Source: Oxalicibacterium faecigallinarum (GTDB lineage Bacteria > Pseudomonadota > Gammaproteobacteria > Burkholderiales > Burkholderiaceae_D). Taken from it: 64,000 nt of DNA. A program made the translations under genes and the position numbers. The notes beneath the pieces were generated by a model that was not told where the DNA came from, did not search any database, and saw nothing but the letters and a program-made list of their open reading frames with translations. The DNA is taken from positions 558,001 through 622,000 of the forward strand of contig NZ_BMDI01000002.1 in the NCBI RefSeq assembly GCF_014635705.1, read 5' to 3'. This document shows positions 16,337 to 25,256 of the stretch, in pieces; the first letter of the stretch is position 1, and the number at the start of each line of letters is the position of its first letter.

Positions 16337-16837
16337 TCAGGTTGGCGCGATGATACCGCGCCACGCTGCAAGTTTCTGTTCGAATCGCATGACGGCGTAA
16401 GCCGGTGAGGAGGAGGGCAGCAGCAAGGTCTCGAACCCGGCTTGCGCAAACCGGGCGGCCTGCTGCCCTGATTTTTTGCCGTTGAAACAAACGCGGCGCA
16501 AGACTGGGCATTGCTCGCGCAAGAGCGAGAAGTCATTATGCAGCGCACCGCGAATTGCGCTGTCAAGGCTGCCTTCACGGGTGCAGGCAGCAATCACGTC
16601 CCACAAACCAATACGGTACGTTTGTAATCGCGCCAGTCGTTCTGCATACGGCAACGCAACCAGATCATCATCCAGTACGGCGGACAGCAATCGCCAGAAC
16701 TGGTTTTGCGGATGCGCATAGTACTGTTGCGCAGCGAGCGATGCTTCACCGGGAAAGCTGCCGAGAATCAGAATCTCCGTATCGGTGTTGATGACCGGCG
16801 GGAAACAGCGCAGAGAGGGAAAGACAGCGGAAGACAT
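16337..16837 (-). CDS. Hypoxanthine/deoxyinosine DNA glycosylase (UDG superfamily family 6)
   Basis: A 166-residue repair enzyme, ATG 16837 chosen to match family length. LILGSFPGEASL is the GSFP motif of the family, YYAHPQNQFWRLL carries the catalytic-pocket Asn, and LLPSSSPAYA is the C-terminal SSP motif. Family members remove deaminated purine (hypoxanthine) from DNA. A start further upstream would add about 56 low-complexity residues and is rejected. It is probably co-transcribed with the spermidine-synthase-like gene; the link looks coincidental. Confidence 0.85.
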   Translation of the reverse strand: MSSAVFPSLRCFPPVINTDTEILILGSFPGEASLAAQQYYAHPQNQFWRLLSAVLDDDLVALPYAERLARLQTYRIGLWDVIAACTREGSLDSAIRGALHNDFSLLREQCPVLRRVCFNGKKSGQQAARFAQAGFETLLLPSSSPAYAVMRFEQKLAAWRGIIAPT

Positions 16838-16869
16838 GTGCCTATTGTAATGACATGGCGTCGTTGCCG

Positions 16870-17835
16870 TCATTTTGCAGGCACAGCTTCGCTCTCCCGT
16901 TGCCAGGTGCCGGTTGCCAGTGTTGTCGGTGCCGCTTCTACAAATGTCCAGCGCAATGGCACTGCATTGTGCAAGATGCTGGCGTGTTGTACATGGACGC
17001 GCCACAGGCGCTGCGCGCCGGTCACCTGAGCCGTTTCTGACGCATGCCAGAGCACCTCGCCTTTGCCCTGCAGGTGCAGTACATGGCCATGATCAAAGTC
17101 AATGATCAGCAAGGCCACACGTGGATCAGTCAGGATATTTCCAAGCGTGTTGAAATAGCGATTCCCCACGAAATCCGGAATGGTCAGCATATTGCCATCG
17201 GCACGAATAAAACCGGGGCGTCCTCCTTTATGCGAGATATCCAGTCCGCCGTTTTCAGTTGCGTGCGGATTGCTGGTGGTTGCCACGAACAAGGTATCCG
17301 CCCTGGCAATCATGGCCTGCGCTTGCGCATCCAGACTGGTCAATGAACGTGTCGCCTGACTGGTGGTTGCAGTCATGACGGCATGATCGTCAATGCTGCG
17401 TAGCTGGATGTATTTAGGGCAATTGCCAAAGGATTGCCTGACATCCAGATGCACGCCCTCCGCATCAAGATGGCTGATCGTGCCATTGACGCGATTGCGG
17501 CGACGTGTATTCAGATCAATCCCAAGCATGCCGACTGGCTTGCCAGCGTGCAGGAAAGGCTGAATGTTGGAAAGCCACTGTGCATCACGGGCAATGACCA
17601 GCTTTTCCGCGCTGGGGGAGGTAGCAAAGCCGGACGGGCCCGTCACGATGGAGGCAACCGGCCAGCCATCGTGATCAACTGTTGCCACCATCATGTAACG
17701 CAGCATCGCGAAGAAGTCGCGATGTTGTTCAGGCATCGCCTCGCGAATGGCAAATCCGGGCGGGCCACCACCCGCCAGTTGCTGTGCGCGCAATTCGCCC
17801 GCATGAAAGGGTAGGGCCTTGGTCGGGATGTTCAT
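16870..17835 (-). CDS. Pyridoxamine 5'-phosphate oxidase-family flavoprotein
   Basis: A 321-residue protein of the FMN-binding split-barrel fold. FFAMLRYMMVATVDHDGWPV near residues 40-60 is the typical opening strand, and the second barrel half includes FIRADGNMLTIPDFVGNRYF and LIIDFDHGHVLHLQGKGEV. Such two-barrel proteins are usually FMN-dependent oxidoreductases of unknown substrate. Its ATG overlaps the stop of the upstream GST gene by four bases, so the two form an operon facing a LysR regulator. A stress or xenobiotic role is plausible but inferred. Confidence 0.82.
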   Translation of the reverse strand: MNIPTKALPFHAGELRAQQLAGGGPPGFAIREAMPEQHRDFFAMLRYMMVATVDHDGWPVASIVTGPSGFATSPSAEKLVIARDAQWLSNIQPFLHAGKPVGMLGIDLNTRRRNRVNGTISHLDAEGVHLDVRQSFGNCPKYIQLRSIDDHAVMTATTSQATRSLTSLDAQAQAMIARADTLFVATTSNPHATENGGLDISHKGGRPGFIRADGNMLTIPDFVGNRYFNTLGNILTDPRVALLIIDFDHGHVLHLQGKGEVLWHASETAQVTGAQRLWRVHVQHASILHNAVPLRWTFVEAAPTTLATGTWQRESEAVPAK

Positions 17836-18461
17836 GCTGCTTCCGGAACAGGTGAGGCAGGCATTGGCACAAAGTGCGGCAACGCCTCAATGCGTTTGAG
17901 CCACGCTTTGATAGACGGATAGGGTGCCAGCGAGATACGTCCTTCGTCTGCATGCGCAATGTAGGAATAGCACGCCAGATCGGCGATGGTCGGGTGCGCC
18001 GTGGCCAGATAGTGGCGTGTTTTCAAATGTCCTTCCATCATTTCCAGTAAACGTTCAGAGATGGCGTGTGCCAGTGGCAGTGCGATTTCTCCCGGCATGT
18101 TCCACAGCACCGTCATGCGTGCGCTGGCCGGACCATGTCGCAACTCATTGGCCGAGATGGAGAGCCAGCGTTGGACTTCTGCCGCCTGCAGGGCATCGTC
18201 GGGCAGCCATGTTGTGCCTGACGCATAGCGTTTGACCAGATAGACGAGGATGGCATTGCTGTCCGGGATCGCTTGATCGCCATCGACCAGAACGGGAATT
18301 TTCCCCAGCGGATTCAAGGCCTTGAATTCCGCGCTATGACGGACGGTGGCATTGGCTTCAACGTATTCGAACGGCAAGTCCAGAATGCGCAGCATCAGCT
18401 CGACGCGATGGCAGTGACCGGAAATCTTGAGACCGTAAAGTTTGCGTGGCAGGTGTGACAT
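17832..18461 (-). CDS. Glutathione S-transferase family protein
   Basis: A 209-residue GST starting at ATG 18461, with AGGAG seven bases upstream. The thioredoxin-like N-domain has KLYGLKISGHCHRVELML, the cis-Pro segment NPLGKIPVLVDGD and the glutathione-binding IPDSNAILVYL. The C-terminal helical domain includes the N-capping region PTIADLACYSYI. It conjugates or reduces electrophiles using glutathione in the cytoplasm. It is the first gene of a two-gene operon diverging from a LysR regulator. Confidence 0.9.
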   Translation of the reverse strand: MSHLPRKLYGLKISGHCHRVELMLRILDLPFEYVEANATVRHSAEFKALNPLGKIPVLVDGDQAIPDSNAILVYLVKRYASGTTWLPDDALQAAEVQRWLSISANELRHGPASARMTVLWNMPGEIALPLAHAISERLLEMMEGHLKTRHYLATAHPTIADLACYSYIAHADEGRISLAPYPSIKAWLKRIEALPHFVPMPASPVPEAA

Positions 18462-18504
18462 GAACAACTCCTTGATGAATGGGTGAAAAGTGGATTCATC
18501 ATAG

Positions 18505-18567
18505 TTATTCCAATAATTGATGTAAATTATGTAAAAATGCAATTCAATATTTCAATAAATGGAATAA
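18505..18567. promoter_or_regulatory. 16-bp near-perfect dyad between the GST operon and its LysR regulator
   Basis: TTATTCCAATAATTGA (18505-18520) and TCAATAAATGGAATAA (18552-18567) are inverted repeats matching at 14 of 16 positions, separated by 31 bases. The whole segment is very AT-rich. It lies between the divergent starts (18461 and 18597). LysR proteins usually bind such dyads, so this is the best candidate operator for the adjacent regulator; binding is inferred. Confidence 0.55.
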
Positions 18568-18596
18568 TTAAACGATGGACTTGAGCGAGAAAGCGC

Positions 18597-19508
18597 ATGG
18601 ACAGGCTGGATGAGCTGGAGGTTTTCCTCGCCATTCTGGACACCGGAAGTCTGGTCGGTGCGAGTCGGAAGCTGGGGCGGTCTGCGCCGGCCGTGACGCG
18701 ATTGTTATCCGCGTTGGAGGAACGTATTGGCACACGCTTGCTGGAACGTACAACGCGCCATCTTGCAGCGACCGAAGCGGGTTTGCGCCTTGCCGGACAA
18801 GCCAGGCAGGTGTTGTCACTCTATGAGGCGGCTGTGTCCGATGATGCATCGACCGCGATGCGCGGCAAGCTGCGTATCACGGCACCAATGGTCTTTGGCC
18901 GGCGCCACGTGGCGCCGATCGTCAATAGCTATCTCGACCGGTATCCGGAGATGCAGGTCGAAATGATGATGAGCGACCGTAATCTTGATCTGATCGAAGA
19001 GGGACTTGATCTGGCTGTCCGGATCGGGACGCTGGCTGATACGACACTGGTTGCGCGTCCTGTTGGCATGGTCGGTCGCCTGCTGGTTGCCAGCCCGGAC
19101 TACCTCGCCCGACGTGGCATGCCCCAGACACCTCATGATCTGTTGCAGCATGATGTGATCTTCACCACAGAACGCATCCATGCAACGGAATGGCGCTTCC
19201 GGCATGAGGGCAGGGAGCGTACAGTGCAATTGACGCCGCGTCTGACCGTCAATGAAATTGATGCGGCATTGCTGGCGGCGAAGGCCGGTCGTGGCATCGC
19301 GCGGGCCTTGTCGTATCAGGTTGCCGAGGATCTGGAAGCAGGTGCGCTGGTCCGTCTGTTGCCGGACTACGAACCTGCACCGTTGCCGGTTCAGCTCGTG
19401 GTTACGGGCACACGACACATGGTACCGAGATTACGGGCGTTTCTGGATCATGCCGTTTCGGCACTCAGTAACTTGAGCGTGATTCAGCAAGCACAATTTC
19501 GTTCTTGA
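18597..19508 (+). CDS. LysR family transcriptional regulator
   Basis: A 303-residue regulator. The N-terminal winged helix (MDRLDELEVFLAILDTGSLV, then SRKLGRSAPAVTRLLSALEE) is the standard LysR DNA-binding region. The C-terminal substrate domain follows the CrgA/AaeR-like pattern (LRITAPMVFGRRHVAPIV). It diverges from the GST/PNPOx operon and is followed 22 bases later by an SDR gene on its own strand. Control of both neighbours is likely. The effector is unknown. Confidence 0.92.
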   Translation: MDRLDELEVFLAILDTGSLVGASRKLGRSAPAVTRLLSALEERIGTRLLERTTRHLAATEAGLRLAGQARQVLSLYEAAVSDDASTAMRGKLRITAPMVFGRRHVAPIVNSYLDRYPEMQVEMMMSDRNLDLIEEGLDLAVRIGTLADTTLVARPVGMVGRLLVASPDYLARRGMPQTPHDLLQHDVIFTTERIHATEWRFRHEGRERTVQLTPRLTVNEIDAALLAAKAGRGIARALSYQVAEDLEAGALVRLLPDYEPAPLPVQLVVTGTRHMVPRLRAFLDHAVSALSNLSVIQQAQFRS

Positions 19509-19530
19509 TCAAAACAGGGAGGAGACGAAG

Positions 19531-20280
19531 ATGGACAAGAAAGTCATGCTGATCACCGGTGGCAGTCGTGGCATCGGCGCGGCGATTGCCGAGCTTGCTG
19601 CGGCGGATGGTTATGTGGTCTGTTTCAGCTACAAGAGCAATCGGACTGCAGCAGACAGTGTAGTCAGAAAGATCGAGCAAGCGGGTGGACAGGCGTTGGC
19701 GCTACAGGCCGACGTTGCTGTGGAAACGGACATTCTGCGCATGTTTCATGAAGTTGATCAGACCTTTGGTCCGCTGACCGCGCTGGTCAACAATGCCGGT
19801 ATTCTCGAGCAGCAAATGCGCGTTGATCAAATGGATGCGGCGCGCATGCAGCGCATCTTTGCCACCAATGTGATCGGCAGTTTCCTATGCGCCCGGGAAG
19901 CCGTACGTCGCATGTCGACGCTGCATGGCGGCAAAGGCGGCGCCATCGTCAATCTGTCCTCGATTGCAGCCAAGGCTGGTGGCCCGGCCGAGTACGTCGA
20001 TTACGCGGCCTCCAAAGGTGCTATCGACACGTTGACCGTCGGGCTGGCCAAAGAGGTTGCGACGGAAGGCATACGTGTCAACGGCGTACGTCCGGGCGTG
20101 GTGTACACCGATATCCATGCCAGCGGCGGCGAGCCGGGACGTGTGGATCGCGTCAAGGCGCATGTCCCGATGCAGCGAGGCGGTGAGCCGGTCGAGATCG
20201 CACAAGCCGTGATGTGGCTGTTGTCCGACAAGGCTTCCTATACCACCGGCACACTGATCGACGTGACCGGCGGACGCTAG
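19531..20280 (+). CDS. SDR family NAD(P)-dependent oxidoreductase
   Basis: A 249-residue classical short-chain dehydrogenase. TGGSRGIG (residues 9-16) binds the cofactor, NNAG is at 87-90, the catalytic Ser lies in NLSS (141-144) and YxxxK is Tyr158/Lys162. It resembles 3-oxoacyl-reductase or glucose-1-dehydrogenase-type members, but the substrate is not predictable. A good ribosome-binding site (GGGAGGAG) precedes the ATG. It follows the LysR gene closely and may be in its regulon. Confidence 0.92.
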   Translation: MDKKVMLITGGSRGIGAAIAELAAADGYVVCFSYKSNRTAADSVVRKIEQAGGQALALQADVAVETDILRMFHEVDQTFGPLTALVNNAGILEQQMRVDQMDAARMQRIFATNVIGSFLCAREAVRRMSTLHGGKGGAIVNLSSIAAKAGGPAEYVDYAASKGAIDTLTVGLAKEVATEGIRVNGVRPGVVYTDIHASGGEPGRVDRVKAHVPMQRGGEPVEIAQAVMWLLSDKASYTTGTLIDVTGGR

Positions 20281-20282
20281 CC

Positions 20283-20300
20283 TGTGCGGGGTGCCGCACA
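20283..20300 (+). terminator. Hairpin after the SDR gene, possible weak terminator
   Basis: TGTGCGG (20283-20289), loop GGTG and CCGCACA (20294-20300) form a 7-bp GC-rich stem a few bases after the SDR stop. No T-run follows, so factor-independent termination is doubtful. Confidence 0.35.
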
Positions 20301-20339
20301 TTCGGCGCCAGGTGATTCTCGTATGCTTGGGGCAAGCCG

Positions 20340-20885
20340 ATGCGCCTGCTCGGCACGATCTATATCCTGTGTGGGATCACCATGAAATTCGTCACCGGTC
20401 TTTTTCGTTCGATGCATGTGTTGACTGCCGTGTTCTTTGCCATGGCGGCACTGATGCTGATCATCATTGCCGTGCGCATGGGCTGGCAGGCATTCGGTGG
20501 TGAACTCGACAGTAGTGCCGCACAATCAATCATTGAAGCGGTCGGCTTGCTGGCGGCGGCGGTGGTGGCGTTACAGATTGCTGAGACGATCGTCGAAGAG
20601 GAAGTGGTGCGTGATGCCGACATCAGTGCCCCCACGCGCGTGCGCCGGTTCTTGTCGCGGTTCTTTGTTGTCGTGGTGGTGGCGCTGGCGATTGAAGGGC
20701 TGGTCGCGACTTTCAAGGCGATTCATGACGACATGGCGCATTTGCCTTATGCCGCCTCGATACTGGCATCGACGGCCTTGCTGCTGACAGCTTGGGGTGC
20801 GTTTGTCTACTTTAATCGTTCGGCAGAAGAACTGGAGCCCGAAGCGATGCAGGAAGCCAAGGGCGAAGACAGCAAGTTGCAATAG
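20340..20885 (+). CDS. Hypothetical inner-membrane protein, four predicted TM segments
   Basis: Up to 181 residues. ATG 20340 and ATG 20382 are both possible and neither has a strong ribosome-binding site. Hydrophobic stretches occur near residues 25-47, 62-82, 104-122 and 140-158 (numbered from 20340). A charged segment between TM2 and TM3 (ETIVEEEVVRDADI) and an acidic C-terminal tail face the cytoplasm. I do not recognise the family by motif; general phosphate or redox transport cannot be inferred. It stands alone between the SDR and DUF2059 genes. Confidence 0.7.
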   Translation: MRLLGTIYILCGITMKFVTGLFRSMHVLTAVFFAMAALMLIIIAVRMGWQAFGGELDSSAAQSIIEAVGLLAAAVVALQIAETIVEEEVVRDADISAPTRVRRFLSRFFVVVVVALAIEGLVATFKAIHDDMAHLPYAASILASTALLLTAWGAFVYFNRSAEELEPEAMQEAKGEDSKLQ

Positions 20886-21007
20886 CTTCCTTTCTCTATT
20901 TTTCTCCCGTATCAAAGACCTCGTATTCTGCATGGATAACCGTGCAAATCGCACTTCCTGTGGTTAAATGCTTCGCTTCGACCGAAGTCATTTTTCAGGG
21001 ACTGTGC

Positions 21008-21523
21008 ATGAAATCATTGATCACTTTATTGTTGGTGCTGACCGTTTCCGGCGCTGCGCTGGCGGAAAAGCCATCTGCCGAATCGATTGAAAAGCTCTTG
21101 ATCGTCACCGATTCCGACAAGGTGATGGATCAGATGTTTGACCATCTGGATGGTTTCATGAAGAACATGGTCAATCAGTCTGTACAGCAAAACAAAATGA
21201 ATGAAGAAGGCCGCAAGGTCATGGATAACTTCATGGCGCGTATGGTCAAGGTCATGCGAGAAGAGCTCAGCTGGGAGCAAACCAAACCGATTTACGTGCA
21301 GGTCTACAGCGAAAACTTTACGCAGCAGGAAGTCGATGACTTGCTGACGTTTTATGCAACACCAACCGGCAAGGCCTTGATCGAAAAAATGCCTGTCGTC
21401 ATGGGTAAGTCGATGGAGCTGACGCAAGCACGCATTGGCCCGATGATGCAGCGCATGCAGATGGAAATGCGTGCTGCCGTGGCAGAAGTCAAAGCGGCGC
21501 AGAAAGCGGATGGCGCCCAGTAG
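21008..21523 (+). CDS. DUF2059 periplasmic protein
   Basis: A 171-residue protein starting at ATG 21008. It has a cleavable signal peptide (MKSLITLLLVLTVSGAALAE) and a helical body. The YSENFTQQEVDDLLTFYATP segment followed by TGKALIEKMP is diagnostic of DUF2059. The function is unknown; proteins of this kind are small, secreted and helical. A start about 22 codons upstream is possible but would bury the signal peptide. Confidence 0.88.
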   Translation: MKSLITLLLVLTVSGAALAEKPSAESIEKLLIVTDSDKVMDQMFDHLDGFMKNMVNQSVQQNKMNEEGRKVMDNFMARMVKVMREELSWEQTKPIYVQVYSENFTQQEVDDLLTFYATPTGKALIEKMPVVMGKSMELTQARIGPMMQRMQMEMRAAVAEVKAAQKADGAQ

Positions 21524-21563
21524 GCAATCTTCCTTTCCAACAATCACATCCACGAATCGCCCT

Positions 21564-22262
21564 ATGGATCAAGAACGAGAGTCGCCGTCACCTGCCGCGC
21601 GCACGCAGCACGGACGACGCATGAACGCCCCGACCAAGGCAGAGACGGACCTGCTGCAGCCGTTTCCCATGTTGCCGATGTCGCGCATCAAGGTACCGGC
21701 AGGCGAAGCGGCATGCAGGGAGGCGATTGCTGATCTGCGTCGTGCACGCATCGTTGGTTTTGATACCGAGTCCAAGCCGATCTTTGTGCAGAACGCGGTG
21801 GATGATGGTCCGCACGTCGTTCAGCTCTCTACGCTGGAGACAGCTTACATTTTCCAGTTGCATCGCCCTGAATGTGAACAAGCGGTGATCGATATTCTGT
21901 CCTCGCCTGAAGTACTCAAGGCAGGATTCGGACTGGAATCGGATATGTCCAACAGCCGACGTCGTTTTGGTATCACGCTTGCGTCGGTTCTGGATATCAA
22001 TACCGTCTTCAAACTATTGGGTTACAAGAATTCGACTGGTCTGCGTGCTGCGGTGGCGCTTGCCTTCAATCAGCGCTTTCACAAATCCAAGAGCATGACG
22101 ACCTCCAACTGGGCGTTGCGCACTTTGTCGGAAGGGCAGCTGGTTTACGCGGCCAACGATGCGTACGCTGCCTTATGTGTACTGCTGGAAATAAACCGTA
22201 CGCAAAGCGGTTGGCAGAAGTCGATGCCAGCTCATATTGTTGCGCTGCTGAAAAATAGTTAG
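21564..22262 (+). CDS. 3'-5' exonuclease, DEDDy type (RNase D-like domain only)
   Basis: A 232-residue exonuclease, ATG 21564 (ATG 21621 also possible). The ExoI motif is VGFDTESKP, ExoII is GFGLESDMSNSRRRFG and ExoIII is LVYAANDAYAALCV, giving the DEDDy set of acidic residues and Tyr. There is no HRDC domain, so it is a minimal RNase D/WRN-like exonuclease acting on DNA or RNA ends. It is followed 9 bases later by the unusual HEPN-like gene on the same strand. Confidence 0.88.
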   Translation: MDQERESPSPAARTQHGRRMNAPTKAETDLLQPFPMLPMSRIKVPAGEAACREAIADLRRARIVGFDTESKPIFVQNAVDDGPHVVQLSTLETAYIFQLHRPECEQAVIDILSSPEVLKAGFGLESDMSNSRRRFGITLASVLDINTVFKLLGYKNSTGLRAAVALAFNQRFHKSKSMTTSNWALRTLSEGQLVYAANDAYAALCVLLEINRTQSGWQKSMPAHIVALLKNS

Positions 22263-22271
22263 GCGTCTGTA

Positions 22272-22862
22272 ATGACAAGCAACGCTGATAGGTGGGAGAG
22301 ATTTCTCGATCCAGACGTAGTGAGGCCATCGCTTTTTATGGCTACGATGTTCGTCACAACGTTTGAGATACTCCAAGACTGCATCGTTGATCGCATTCGA
22401 GATTTCTATATAAACGGATTCGATCAAACTGGACTTATCGTCGGCCCAGACTATCAAAAGAATGTCGCATCAAGAAGCAGGAGCATTCTCTACGCATCCC
22501 TCGATTGGCTAAAAGAGTATGAAGTAATCAATGACCATGATCTCGAAACCTTCGAGCAGCTAAAGAAAATACGGAATCAACTTGCGCATCAACTTTTTGA
22601 TGTAGTTACGGGACAAGTTGAATCAGATCACCAAGCGCAGTTTGAAGTCCTTTTCGAGCTACTACGAAAAATTGAAGTCTGGTGGGTTATCAATGTCGAA
22701 CTTGCGACTAACCCGGACTACGATAACCAAGAAATTGACAAAGAAGGCATAGTTCCAGGGGCCATCCTGTCGCTGCAAATGCTTATCCAAGTAGCTACCG
22801 GAAACACTGAGTTGCTCGAAGCCTGGCGCAAAGAACGTGTTAGCAGAGGCACGGATGCCTAA
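22272..22862 (+). CDS. Hypothetical protein with HEPN-like RNxxxH motif, AT-rich orphan
   Basis: A 196-residue protein of unknown family. It is predicted mostly helical and contains KKIRNQLAHQLFD, with Arg101-Asn102-(3)-His106, the Rx4-6H motif typical of HEPN ribonuclease or nucleic-acid-binding domains. Its base composition is visibly more AT-rich, with codons (ATA, AGA, TTT-rich) unlike the neighbours, suggesting horizontal acquisition. It starts 9 bases after the exonuclease stop with no clear ribosome-binding site. No obvious nucleotidyltransferase (MNT) or other antitoxin partner is adjacent. HEPN assignment is an inference from one motif. Confidence 0.65.
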   Translation: MTSNADRWERFLDPDVVRPSLFMATMFVTTFEILQDCIVDRIRDFYINGFDQTGLIVGPDYQKNVASRSRSILYASLDWLKEYEVINDHDLETFEQLKKIRNQLAHQLFDVVTGQVESDHQAQFEVLFELLRKIEVWWVINVELATNPDYDNQEIDKEGIVPGAILSLQMLIQVATGNTELLEAWRKERVSRGTDA

Positions 22863-22939
22863 CACTTACATCGAGAGAAAGATACCCCAGTAAGCCGACT
22901 CATGCCTCTCATGTAAAACGTTCGCACAACCTCAAATAA

Positions 22940-22966
22940 AAAGCCGCACACTGTGCGGCTTTTTTC
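22940..22966. terminator. Bidirectional intrinsic terminator (HEPN-like gene / htpG)
   Basis: GCCGCAC (22943-22949), loop ACT and GTGCGGC (22953-22959) with A residues before and T residues after form a stem that can terminate both convergent genes. Confidence 0.9.
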
Positions 22967-22984
22967 ATGATAACGAAAAGAGGC

Positions 22985-24898
22985 TTACTTACCGGCCAGT
23001 CCCAGCAGCATGTCATTCAGACGCTTGACGAAACCGGCAGGATCATTGAGGTTGCCGCCTTCTGCCAGCAGCGCCTGATCGAACAGGATGTTGGACCAGT
23101 CATCAAACTTGGCTTCTTCGTACTTCAGGCGTTGTACCAGCGGATGATCCGGATTGATTTCCAGAATTGGTTTGGCATCCGGTGCATTTTGACCAGCAGC
23201 TTTCAGCATGCGCAGCAGGTTGCCTGACAATTCATTTTCTTCGGCAACCAGACAGGCTGGCGAGTCGGTCAGACGGAAGGTGACGCGGACTTCCTTGGCC
23301 TTGTCTGCCAGTGCGGTCTGCATTTTGGCAACCAGATCCTTGTACTGATCTTCGGTTTCCTGATGCTGTTTCTTCTCGGTTTCGTCTTCCAGATTGCCAA
23401 GGTCAAGATCGCCTTTGGCAACCGACGACAACGGCTTGCCATCGAATTCTTCGAGGAAGGACAGCATCCATTCATCGACGCGATCGGTCAGTAACAGGAC
23501 TTCGATACCTTTCTTGCGGAAGATTTCGAGGTGCGGGCTGTTCTTTGCGGCGTTGTAGGATTCTGCAGTCGCATAGAAGATCTTGGTTTGAGCTTCTTTC
23601 ATGCGCGACACATAATCGGCAAACGATACCGTCTGGGCATCGCTATCGTTATGTGTCGAGGCAAAGCGCAAGAGCTTGGCGATGCGATCCTTGTTGGCGT
23701 GATCTTCGCCAATGCCTTCCTTGAGCACCTGACCGAATTCGGTCCAGAAGGTCGCATACTTGTCCTTGTCGGCTTGCTCTTCGCTGTTGGCCAGATCTTC
23801 CAGCATCGACAGCACGCGTTTGGTCGAACCATCGCGAATCACCTTGACGTCACGCGACTCTTGCAGGATTTCACGCGAGACATTCAGCGGCAGATCGGCC
23901 GAATCGATGACGCCTTTGACAAAGCGCAGATACACCGGCATCAGTTGTTCGGCGTCGTCCATGATGAAGACGCGTTTGACGTACAGCTTGATGCCGCCGC
24001 GCTTGTTGCGATCCCACAGGTCGAATGGTGCCTTGGCAGGGATGTACAGCAGTTGCGTGTATTCGCTGCGGCCTTCGACGCGATTGTGCGTATAGGTCAG
24101 CGGATCGCCGAAGTCATGCGAGACATGCTTGTAGAACTCGGTGTACTGCTCTGGCGTGATCTCATTCTTGCTGCGTGCCCACAGTGCACTGGCCTGATTG
24201 ACGGTTTCCAGCTCGTCGCGCACGACGGTTTCGTTTTTCTCCTGATCCCATTCTTCCTTCTGCATCACGATTGGCAGAGAGATATGGTCGGAATATTTGC
24301 GGATGATGGATTTGATCTTCCACGAGGAGAGGAAGTCGTCCTCGCCTTCGCGCAGGTGCAGGATGATGTCGGTGCCGCGGTTTGGCTTGTCGATGGCTTC
24401 GATCGTGAAGTCGCCTGCGCCTTCGGATTCCCAGCGCACACCTTCATTGGCTGGCAGGCCGGCACGACGGCTTTCGACCGTGATGCGATCGGCGATGATG
24501 AAGCCGGAGTAGAAGCCAACGCCGAACTGACCGATTAGTGCCGCATCCTTTTGCTGGTCGCCCGACAGTTTGGAGAAGAATTCCTTGGTGCCGGATTTGG
24601 CGATCGTGCCGAGATGTTCGACTGCATCATCGCGTGACATGCCGATGCCGTTGTCGCTGATGGTGATGGTACGTTTTTCCTTGTCGAAGCTGACCTTGAT
24701 TTTCAGATCGGCATCATCTTCGAACAGGGCAGCGTTATTGATCGCTTCAAAACGCAGTTTGTCCGATGCATCGGATGCGTTCGAGATCAGCTCGCGCAGG
24801 AAAATCTCCTTGTTGGAATACAGGGAGTGAATCATCAGTTGCAGTAACTGTTTTACTTCCGCCTGGAAGCCAAGGGTTTGCTTTTCGGATGTAGCCAT
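22985..24898 (-). CDS. htpG: Chaperone HtpG (Hsp90 family)
   Basis: A 637-residue ATP-dependent chaperone, full length for bacterial Hsp90. The N-terminal GHKL ATPase has [38 protein letters not shown] and [12 protein letters not shown]. The middle domain (for example [13 protein letters not shown]) and C-terminal dimerisation region are complete. It is monocistronic and convergent with the HEPN-like gene. A heat-shock promoter is expected, but I could not identify a clear sigma-32 site in the upstream region. Confidence 0.97.
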   Translation of the reverse strand: MATSEKQTLGFQAEVKQLLQLMIHSLYSNKEIFLRELISNASDASDKLRFEAINNAALFEDDADLKIKVSFDKEKRTITISDNGIGMSRDDAVEHLGTIAKSGTKEFFSKLSGDQQKDAALIGQFGVGFYSGFIIADRITVESRRAGLPANEGVRWESEGAGDFTIEAIDKPNRGTDIILHLREGEDDFLSSWKIKSIIRKYSDHISLPIVMQKEEWDQEKNETVVRDELETVNQASALWARSKNEITPEQYTEFYKHVSHDFGDPLTYTHNRVEGRSEYTQLLYIPAKAPFDLWDRNKRGGIKLYVKRVFIMDDAEQLMPVYLRFVKGVIDSADLPLNVSREILQESRDVKVIRDGSTKRVLSMLEDLANSEEQADKDKYATFWTEFGQVLKEGIGEDHANKDRIAKLLRFASTHNDSDAQTVSFADYVSRMKEAQTKIFYATAESYNAAKNSPHLEIFRKKGIEVLLLTDRVDEWMLSFLEEFDGKPLSSVAKGDLDLGNLEDETEKKQHQETEDQYKDLVAKMQTALADKAKEVRVTFRLTDSPACLVAEENELSGNLLRMLKAAGQNAPDAKPILEINPDHPLVQRLKYEEAKFDDWSNILFDQALLAEGGNLNDPAGFVKRLNDMLLGLAGK

Positions 24899-25256
24899 TT
24901 TTTCCTCAGAGTCGAGATGTTACGTCGTTGAATATTGAAATCGCAGGCAGTGCCGGTCAGGCCGGTTGCCACGGCGCGGCGCATTGCGTGAATGCGGTGA
25001 AGTGCGCGCATTGTACGCGTACCGTTAAATCAGGCAAAACGCGCCGATTTTGCCCTGCGCTGCTAGTTGGCGACGGAATCGATTTTTTCAATACTTTTTT
25101 GCGTTTGGATGGCACGCAAAAGCCGCTTCAGAGAGAGGCAAACGCAAAATGGCAATTCCCTGTATCGTTTCGGGACGGGGATGCACGTGTCATGTCGTAC
25201 AGGTCGGATGGTTGGTTCGATTGTGTTTCCCGCTGTCGTTTCGCCTCTTCGCTGTC
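24899..25256. other. 358-base divergent intergenic region, htpG / LysE-family gene
   Basis: No gene is supported. The main feature is a perfect 11-bp inverted repeat, TTTTGCGTTTG (25097-25107) and CAAACGCAAAA (25139-25149), listed separately. The rest is unremarkable and slightly GC-rich near htpG. The LysE-family ATG at 25257 lacks a clear ribosome-binding site. Confidence 0.5.
25097..25149. repeat. Perfect 11-bp inverted repeat, candidate operator
   Basis: TTTTGCGTTTG at 25097-25107 and its exact reverse complement at 25139-25149 are 42 bp apart start to start, about four helical turns. A third half-site, ACGCAAAA, lies between them at 25114-25121. The position, 108-160 bases before the LysE-family start, suits an operator, but no regulator gene is adjacent. 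Confidence 0.5.

Noticed and set aside
23531-24538. Long open frame antisense to htpG
   Set aside because: Its residues follow codon complement of HtpG; no recognisable domain or ribosome-binding site.
24899-25020. Sigma-32 heat-shock promoter of htpG
   Set aside because: No clear CTTGAAA / CCCCAT pair was found on the minus strand.
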